NCBI RefSeq assembly: GCF_003945595.2
Contig: NW_024104365.1
Coordinates: 5,489,049 to 5,553,048 of the forward strand
From: Pipra filicauda
Taxonomy: Eukaryota > Chordata > Aves > Passeriformes > Pipridae
Direction: 5' to 3'
DNA length: 64,000 bases
A program made the translations under genes and the position numbers. Shown here in pieces: positions 59,001 to 64,000 of this stretch (position 1 is its first letter; each line of letters begins with the position of its first letter). The notes under the pieces are model-generated. The model ran no database searches and was not told where the DNA came from. It saw nothing but the letters and a program-made list of their open reading frames with translations.

Positions 59001-61224
59001 TTCTGAGAAAAATCCCTAGTATTGATACAGAGCCTCTAAATCCAACTTCCAAGTCCTTGATGCATCTTTGTAATATCTAATGGCCTACATATTTTTAAAA
59101 TAACTTACTTTGAAAGCTCAGCTAGAGAATATTTGAAGATTTGTCAGAGTGTTGTGATTATTGAAATCCCTTGAAACATTTTAAAGGCAGGGCCTTAGAA
59201 TCTTGGAAGTCTAAACAAATGTGCAGAGAGCTTAATCATAGTGCTGCAGCCATAAAAGGTAGACTTGTAATAAGTACTAACTGCTAAGATGCTGTAACTT
59301 CATCATTCTGTGTTGTTGTTGTTGTCCTACTTCAAATCCTTCATGTTCATTTTTTACTGAGGTTTGACCTAGTTTTGCTTTCACATGAAAGGGATATCTA
59401 AATATGTTTCTGCTCAGTTAAATGAATGATTATATTGCATTTTTATGGTCTGAGCTGCTTGAAATTCTTTCTTACTTGCTAAGTGTGTTGAAAGTAAAGA
59501 CCTTGGTCTTGCAAAGTTTTTTCGAGAAAAACAATTGGATACTTTAATTTTAAAAACTTAATGGGCTTATGTCTATTTTAAGAATGTGTGAGTGGATGTT
59601 ACTTTTCTAAAGTTAGTAGAGAGTTACTGCAGAGTACTAAGTTAGAATTTGGCCTTCAGCAGTAACTTATTTTCAGTGATTTCTGGTATTTTAAAACAAA
59701 AGAAGTCGTCTAAGAAATCAAGTTCACCTTATAGAAGAATGAATGCCTATAGGGAACTAAAGGCGAGGTTGATTGTTACTGATTGTACAACAGAGATGTT
59801 TACATTCTGTGAGATTATTTTTTGTTTAAGGTTTTAGCATGAAATATGTTTTTGAATTATACTACGAATGAATGGTGATTGTTCATTGTCTCCTGTGTTA
59901 AACAGGCTATTGGAGAGGAATGTGAAAATACTGCAGCTGATTTCCATGTATCTGACAAGAATCTGTACAACATGGATCTGAATCAGAGAATGAGAGAGCA
60001 AAAGTGTGTAGTGGGCAGTAGCCTGGAAACTGCAACTGGTTTTACTAAAACGGATCTACTGCCTCCGGATGTTTCGAATATCAACCAAAATGAAAGTGAA
60101 AACACAGCAACATGGACTGAATCTCAGACAGCATCAGAAGTTGCACTAAATACAAGCCTTGCTACTACCATGCAGCTTGATCCCCAAGGAAAAGTAAAGC
60201 TATTTATTTTTTTTAAGTAATAATTTAAAAAAACCTACAGAAAGGCTCTATTAGACTGTAACATATCCTACAGAAATTGTGACTGCCAGCAGCTGTGCAT
60301 AGTTCTTTGATTATTAATGTTCATCAGATGTGTTATCTCACATCAAAACTGCAGAATTTAGACCTTTCCAAAACAGGACATAATTTATGGCATCAAGATA
60401 GTTTCTGAGAGGCTGGCAATACAATGGTGTATAAAAGTCTGCTCAGACCTCACATTGTTAGATACTGCAGGGCCACAGTGTACCCACTGGGCAGGACAGG
60501 GGGATTTTCTTATCCCCTATTAACCTTCCCAGGGACATGAGTGCAAGAAGGAGGTGCCCAGCTGGAAACAGGCCTAGGAAGCCGAGGGGGAGTGGTATGA
60601 ATGTCTTGCATCATGGTGTTCATGCAAGCCTATGCAGGTCAACTCACAAACTGACCTGTGATGCTGCATAATCTTTATATGATAGTCACTGTGACGTATT
60701 TCTTATTTATTCCATTCAGTGATTTATTAAGAAATGCTTGAAAGAGCTGCAATTTCTTACAATATTCGTTACTTTAGTACTGGCAGATTGTCAGACATCT
60801 GTGGTGAACAAGTCTGAAGCCCTTGAATTCATCCTACCAATTTTAAGAGTGTAACTAATGTTTCTAAATTAAAAGTATACTTTGTGACAGATTTGGTATA
60901 TTACCTGAATGAAAACACAAATCTCAGGTATGTTGGTTTGATCTTTGATGGATTGACTTTTTCTATGTCAGTGTAAGGAATCTGTCTTAATTATGCACAT
61001 AGCTTTTGTGTAAGGTAAAGTGAGTTGAGATCAGTATGACCAATTATATTTTTGTTTTTATGTCAGTATTCTGAACTAATGTTATTTTCCCTTGTGTTAG
61101 GATCAATTGCTTTTAATGGAGAAGAGATGCCCAGTATCTTTGGAGGGAAGTTTCACAATCCCAAATTCAGTCAAAAACATGTATGAGAAGACTATCACAA
61201 TTGCAAAAGGCAATTCGAGTCTAG
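37964..61224 (+). CDS. MPDZ: MPDZ (MUPP1) multi-PDZ scaffold, partial CDS, 13 exons
   Basis: join(37964..38078, 40466..40554, 42196..42391, 43692..43790, 45795..45874, 46586..46732, 47593..47760, 48710..48895, 51719..51928, 53503..53619, 56036..56194, 59906..60193, 61101..61224), partial at both ends, about 659 residues. MPDZ is a 13-PDZ cytoplasmic scaffold at tight junctions and synapses, binding C-termini of claudins, JAMs, receptors and polarity proteins. The exons encode PDZ3 (GLGITIAG loop), PDZ4 (GLGISLEA), PDZ5 (GLGFSILD), a long acidic Ser/Thr linker and the start of PDZ6 ([11 protein letters not shown]). [15 protein letters not shown] and [13 protein letters not shown] match MPDZ rather than its paralogue PATJ, which lacks the [16 protein letters not shown] PDZ4 segment. 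All internal junctions are GT-AG and phase-consistent, with no stop, so the gene appears intact here. L27-PDZ1-2 and PDZ6-13 lie outside the window. Confidence 0.95.
39317..39338. repeat. Poly-A run in MPDZ intron
   Basis: 22 consecutive A. No retro-copy of a gene is recognisable upstream of it. Confidence 0.9.
40466..40554 (+). CDS. MPDZ: MPDZ exon b: middle of PDZ3
   Basis: 89 nt with acceptor ATCCCAG and donor GTT/GTAAGT, entering in phase 1 and leaving in phase 0. It encodes [20 protein letters not shown] and the GDQI turn of PDZ3. Confidence 0.95.
42196..42391 (+). CDS. MPDZ: MPDZ exon c: end of PDZ3 and linker
   Basis: Acceptor TTCTGCAG; donor AAAG/GTAATT; phase 0 to 1. It encodes [20 protein letters not shown], the carboxylate-side helix of PDZ3, then VRLTLIRRG and a variable linker. 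The intron upstream has an unusually GC-rich patch (41,700-42,030) without coding signal. Confidence 0.95.
43692..43790 (+). CDS. MPDZ: MPDZ exon d: PDZ3-PDZ4 linker
   Basis: 99 nt with a good acceptor (TTTTTTTCCAG) but a weak donor (CAAG/GTTTAA). A second in-phase donor lies nine bases earlier (ACAG/GTTCTC, exon ending 43,781). It encodes a Ser/Gln/Glu-rich linker with little conservation. A 15-bp tandem duplication (AGATCAGATGTTTTT) follows in the intron near 43,840-43,867. Confidence 0.75.
45795..45874 (+). CDS. MPDZ: MPDZ exon e: linker to start of PDZ4
   Basis: 80 nt with acceptor TTTTTAG and donor GTG/GTAGGT, phase 1 to 0. It encodes [16 protein letters not shown], which leads into PDZ4 and is highly similar to the vertebrate MPDZ sequence as I recall it. 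Confidence 0.93.
46586..46732 (+). CDS. MPDZ: MPDZ exon f: core of PDZ4
   Basis: 147 nt, phase 0-0. It encodes the PDZ4 ligand loop [23 protein letters not shown] and the GDELLE turn. Splice sites ACTTTAG and GAA/GTAAGA. Confidence 0.97.
46956..47189. mobile_element. LTR-like dispersed repeat, 234 bp
   Basis: The segment starts TGTCATGG and ends CCAGGACA, nearly an inverted repeat and of the TG...CA type seen at retroviral LTR ends, with an AATAAA inside. The start (TGTCATGGTTTAAGC) and end (AAACCAGGACA) resemble a repeat I associate with bird genomes, probably a solo LTR of an endogenous retrovirus with an internal deletion. No flanking duplication is clear. It contains no coding sequence. 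Confidence 0.45.
47593..47760 (+). CDS. MPDZ: MPDZ exon g: end of PDZ4 and linker
   Basis: 168 nt, phase 0-0. It encodes the second helix ([14 protein letters not shown]) and last strand (VTMVCCR) of PDZ4, then a linker. The acceptor (TTTATTGAG) has a poor pyrimidine tract, but the reading frame and homology are clear. Confidence 0.95.
48710..48895 (+). CDS. MPDZ: MPDZ exon h: acidic linker and start of PDZ5
   Basis: 186 nt, phase 0-0. It encodes the acidic linker ([15 protein letters not shown]), then [19 protein letters not shown], where GLGF is the canonical PDZ ligand loop of PDZ5. Confidence 0.97.
51370..51444. repeat. Intronic duplicated segment, copy 1
   Basis: About 75 bp that recurs at 54,055-54,132, with few substitutions and a small indel. 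It lies in the intron before exon i. Confidence 0.85.
51719..51928 (+). CDS. MPDZ: MPDZ exon i: body of PDZ5
   Basis: 210 nt, phase 0-0. It encodes most of PDZ5: [29 protein letters not shown], the helix [12 protein letters not shown] and the last strand [10 protein letters not shown]. Confidence 0.97.
53503..53619 (+). CDS. MPDZ: MPDZ exon j: PDZ5-PDZ6 linker, part 1
   Basis: 117 nt, phase 0-0, acceptor TTTCTGCAG, donor CTG/GTTAGT. It encodes [13 protein letters not shown], a conserved MPDZ linker motif, and an acidic continuation. Confidence 0.94.
54055..54132. repeat. Intronic duplicated segment, copy 2
   Basis: Second copy of the 51,370 segment, in the intron after exon j and in the same orientation. 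Both copies contain TATTCTTCAGCCTTCAACAT and GATTATGAGATTTGCAA. Flanks are unrelated, so this is either a small dispersed duplication or two fragments of one unknown repeat family. Confidence 0.85.
56036..56194 (+). CDS. MPDZ: MPDZ exon k: PDZ5-PDZ6 linker, part 2
   Basis: 159 nt, phase 0-0. It encodes [18 protein letters not shown], matching the MPDZ linker, then a less conserved Ser-rich part. Donor AAG/GTAAAA. Confidence 0.94.
58190..58200. repeat. Target-site duplication, left copy
   Basis: CACTTGTATTA, identical to 58,987-58,997 on the other side of the LINE fragment. Confidence 0.85.
58201..58986 (-). mobile_element. Non-CR1 LINE fragment with 11-bp target-site duplication
   Basis: On the minus strand 58,994-58,440 is open for 185 codons. 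It encodes the post-palm region of a non-LTR reverse transcriptase: [59 protein letters not shown] and a terminal stop. After a frame break it continues into a C-terminal zinc-finger-like motif (C-x2-C, then [12 protein letters not shown]) near 58,290. The word CACTTGTATTA flanks it at 58,190-58,200 and 58,987-58,997, giving exact insertion borders and a 5' truncation within the ORF. The 3' end reads CCATGA. This ORF type is unlike CR1, and I cannot assign the clade by eye. Confidence 0.85.
58987..58997. repeat. Target-site duplication, right copy
   Basis: CACTTGTATTA, matching the left copy. The LINE open frame starts immediately inside it. Confidence 0.85.
59906..60193 (+). CDS. MPDZ: MPDZ exon l: PDZ5-PDZ6 linker, part 3
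   Basis: 288 nt, phase 0-0, acceptor TTAAACAG, donor AAA/GTAAAG. It is a fast-evolving linker; the recognisable anchor is [17 protein letters not shown], which aligns with the equivalent human MPDZ segment as I remember it. Confidence 0.88.
61101..61224 (+). CDS. MPDZ: MPDZ exon m: linker end and first strand of PDZ6
   Basis: 124 nt, phase 0 to 1, acceptor TTGTGTTAG, donor CTAG/GTAAGT. It encodes a linker, then [14 protein letters not shown], the first strand and start of the ligand loop of PDZ6. The next exon is not found before the right edge, so the final intron exceeds 2.7 kb. Confidence 0.93.
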
Positions 61225-64000
61225 GTAAGTTAGCTAACATTTTCTGTAATGTTGTAGGGAATATGGCTTTCCATTTTCCTTGTATGTTTTAGTAGTAAAG
61301 ACTAAATATTTTCCATTTGGTGGGGATAGGATATTCGTTCTTTGCTGCTTTTGCCCTTTTTGACTGTCATGGCACTGAATCCATGTGCTGTCACTGTGGA
61401 CACAAAAGTGAAGTGTCCAGTCTCACTGAGAATTTGTTTTCCCATAAAGAAGGTTAGTCTTTCAAACTATTAACAGAACAATTTTAATGCACTGGTTTTT
61501 TATGTCTGTACTAATATAGTGGAAAAACAAGATAGTAGCCAAGGAGTGCCATAGAAGAACACTTTGGCCAAAGAACTTCAGACTAGAATTTCAAATGTTT
61601 GCAAGCACAAAATGATCTTGCTTCCTGAGGATGGTCAGAAGGGTCTAAACAAGCTGTTCACTTCCTTGCTACAAGTTTGTACTTGTATCTGAAGTGCTGC
61701 AATATTTCTGAAAAATCATGTAATTGATTAATTTAATAGGTAGTATTTTTGGCTCAATATTATCATTTTGTAATGAAGTTCAGAGTTTTTAAATATCTGC
61801 AATCTGCAGCTTCCTGAGCATACTGACTAGAGACACATTTTGGAGCAAACAGGCACGACAGATGGTAATGTTTGTTGTTGTCCTGTCCTAGTCTCTGGTG
61901 TGGCCCTTGGCAGTGCCAAGGGGAGAACAGGAACAGAACCTTCTCAGAGCCAGTGCGGGAAAGGCTTTTTGTTGAGAGGCAGTGGTGCGTCCTTCCCATT
62001 TGTGGCTGCTATGTTCGTTTGGTTTGGTTTCTAATGCTGCTTCTTCCAGCCAGCTGCACATCCTTGAAGACTCTCTGGAGTTGGTAGGGCACTACTTTGT
62101 GTGGGTGCTGGCTGTTTGCAAAAACTCCACAAATGCTTTAAAATGGGCTGTCCACAGAACCAGATGTTTATAAACAGTTCCCACTTAGGATTCCTCTGCT
62201 GTGCAGAGGTGGGTGTTGGGTTTTTTTACAGCTGTGATGCTGTATTTGAGTGGACTCTTTCACCTGGAATAAACTGATGACTGGATGCTCAGTCTGCCAC
62301 CTGTCACCTTCATGATACAGCCATCCTTCAAACTGGATTGGGAACTGATCGGGTTTAAAATCAAAGTCTCCAAAATATAAAACTGTGGAAAAAGTCTAAG
62401 GTTTACCTTTCACTGGTATGACGTGCTTGGCTAGCTACTACCTTTACTGTTCTCACTGCCAGGCTGTATAAAGTGCAGGTCACAGTGCATTTCCAAGCAT
62501 CTGGATTTTGTAAAAAAAGTTTTCCTTGCAAAAAACTGTTAATTCAATAAAGCAGGTTTTCATTTTTTTGTTTGAGTGTTTTAAGTACAGTGAACATACA
62601 AAGCAAATTTGATGTCAAGCATGAAAATACAAATTTGGAAGACGGTCCACATTGGCAGACATTATATGCATGAAAGTAATACTGGTCTCTATTCATATAT
62701 ACAAAATATGAATGTGAATATCGCTTTCTCCTGGCTTTGGACCAGTCTTTTTCTTCCAGGCTAAGTATGGTCTGGCCTGGGAAGCAGCCTGGGCACAGTG
62801 ACCAATTTACACACATGACTGCACTGCTCTTAACTTTCATTTTTGCAAAGGAGATAAATCAAGAGCTGAGAATGATGTTGAAAGCTGCAGCTGCATCAAT
62901 TACTTCAGCTGAGAACTGGCACTTCTTTTTTCCTTTTTAACGGTGTCACCATTGTTGCTACCTGCCCCAGAAAGGGGAGGATAACCCTGGTTCTTATTAA
63001 TAAATCCTTTGGGGTAGACCAGAGTGAAATGACACTGAATAATCGGTGTTTGAATACATATATATGTAGGTTTATTTTGGAACAATTTTGTTTCAAAAGG
63101 TAAACAGATATGTTGCTGTTTTGGGTGTTATTCTGTAGCAATATGGCAATATTAAAGCATCTATAGCAATAAAGCAACATTAGAGCATAGCGATATGACT
63201 ATTAAAGCTTAGCAATATTAAAGCATAGCAGTATAGCCCTATTATTAAAGCATAGCAGTATTATGGCATCTACAGCAATATCATCTATAGTAATATAGCA
63301 ATCATTAGAGCATAAAGATAGCACTTAAGGAAATGCATAAGGGAGAGAGAGGGAAAGAAAGGATAAAGGTGGAAAGATCTATATAGTCACCACCTGTTGG
63401 ATCCAGCAACGAAACTTGGCAGTTGCAGCGTCTGTGTGTTAGTTGAAGTGGTGATCTTGATCCGTTGGGGCTCAAAACTCAAAGAAGTTATGAGTTATTA
63501 TGCACTTTCTTCTCAGGTGGGAACACCTTGTAGCTCCCCAGGGTGGGGAGTTTTACAATGGATGGTGTCATGGGCCATGCCATGAGCCTCCAGCATCTCC
63601 AAAGACTGTTGCAGCTGCTTGTTGTACCAGCATCAATCATGGTCCATCAGGGTCTAACATTTGAGATGTATAGCCCAGGCTAGATGTGCAGAGTTCATGT
63701 AAAGGCATTACACTGGCATGATAAAAGGGATTTTCCACCTTGCAGGACTTGCCTCTTAGCCTCTTCCCTTCCTCAGGCAGGCATCTGCACCCAGGATAGC
63801 TGGACAATGGCACGAACTTATCTGATCCTTTAGCAGTACTGGGGGGGCTGGGCTTTGCTGGGTGAGCAGCTGCTTCTTTTCAGTTTGCAAAAGTGTTTTA
63901 GTGATCTTGGAATGTGTAAATCATTAACTGTTTCAGTCTCTGACACCTACAGTTTGCAGCAGCTCTTCAAATCCGGCCACAGCTGGAACGCTAACATTTT
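61225..64000 (+). other. MPDZ: MPDZ intron continuing past the window edge
   Basis: No exon starting in the required phase 1 with the expected PDZ6 continuation was found. The sequence is AT-rich to 61.8 kb, then mixed. It contains an AT-rich minisatellite at 63,137-63,330. The segment 62,930-63,110 and the more GC-rich stretch 63,380-63,850 may derive from unknown repeats. Confidence 0.7.
63137..63330. repeat. Degenerate AGCAATATTAAAGCAT-type minisatellite
   Basis: About ten irregular units built from AGCA(A/G)TAT, ATTAAAGCAT and ATCTATAGCAAT words across about 190 bp. Unit length varies from about 15 to 25 bp. Confidence 0.8.

Noticed and set aside
37964..61224. Assignment to PATJ instead of MPDZ
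   Set aside because: PDZ4 ([17 protein letters not shown]) and linker words such as [13 protein letters not shown] and DESTFES fit MPDZ. PATJ diverges strongly in these segments.
63137..63330. CRISPR-like array
   Set aside because: Units are irregular, AT-rich and overlapping, with no unique spacers of uniform length. The DNA is a vertebrate intron.

Overview
This window is vertebrate nuclear DNA, almost certainly from a bird. The two recognisable genes are vertebrate, with GT-AG introns. Two old retrotransposon fragments have the sequence of sauropsid CR1 elements, including the typical ATTCTATG-type 3' end. The MPDZ introns are short (0.7-3.7 kb), as is usual for birds.

Layout. Positions 1-11,850 are intergenic with no gene I can support and one CR1 fragment (6,030-6,690). 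Positions 11,850-19,500 are a CpG-rich complex with AT-rich islands that look like developmental non-coding elements, but no recognisable protein. Positions 20,870-29,830 hold the zinc-finger transcription factor gene ZIC5 on the minus strand: a two-exon CDS (29,340-28,056 and 23,597-23,143), a 4.46-kb intron, a likely 3' UTR to the left and a CpG-island promoter with four CCAAT boxes to the right. Positions 29,900-34,960 are further CpG-rich, element-like DNA upstream of ZIC5. A 250-bp purine tract (34,966-35,212) and a second CR1 fragment (35,395-36,416) follow, and base composition then drops to AT-rich.

From 37,964 to the right edge lies the middle of MPDZ (MUPP1) on the plus strand. Thirteen coding exons (37,964-61,224), all with canonical splice sites and consistent reading frame, encode about 659 residues covering PDZ3, PDZ4, PDZ5, the long linker and the first strand of PDZ6. 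The first exons (PDZ1-2) and the later ones are not in the window. One MPDZ intron carries a non-CR1 LINE fragment flanked by an 11-bp target-site duplication.

The two genes have no known functional link: ZIC5 is a neural and neural-crest transcription factor, MPDZ a tight-junction scaffold. In other vertebrates ZIC5 sits head-to-head with ZIC2, and MPDZ is on a different chromosome (human 13q32 versus 9p23; chicken chromosome 1 versus Z, from memory). ZIC2 is absent where it should appear, and MPDZ begins mid-gene. The join between about 30 and 37.9 kb is therefore either an assembly chimera or a lineage-specific rearrangement, and it is the first thing to check. I found no bacterial-type system, CRISPR array, tRNA or rRNA gene.
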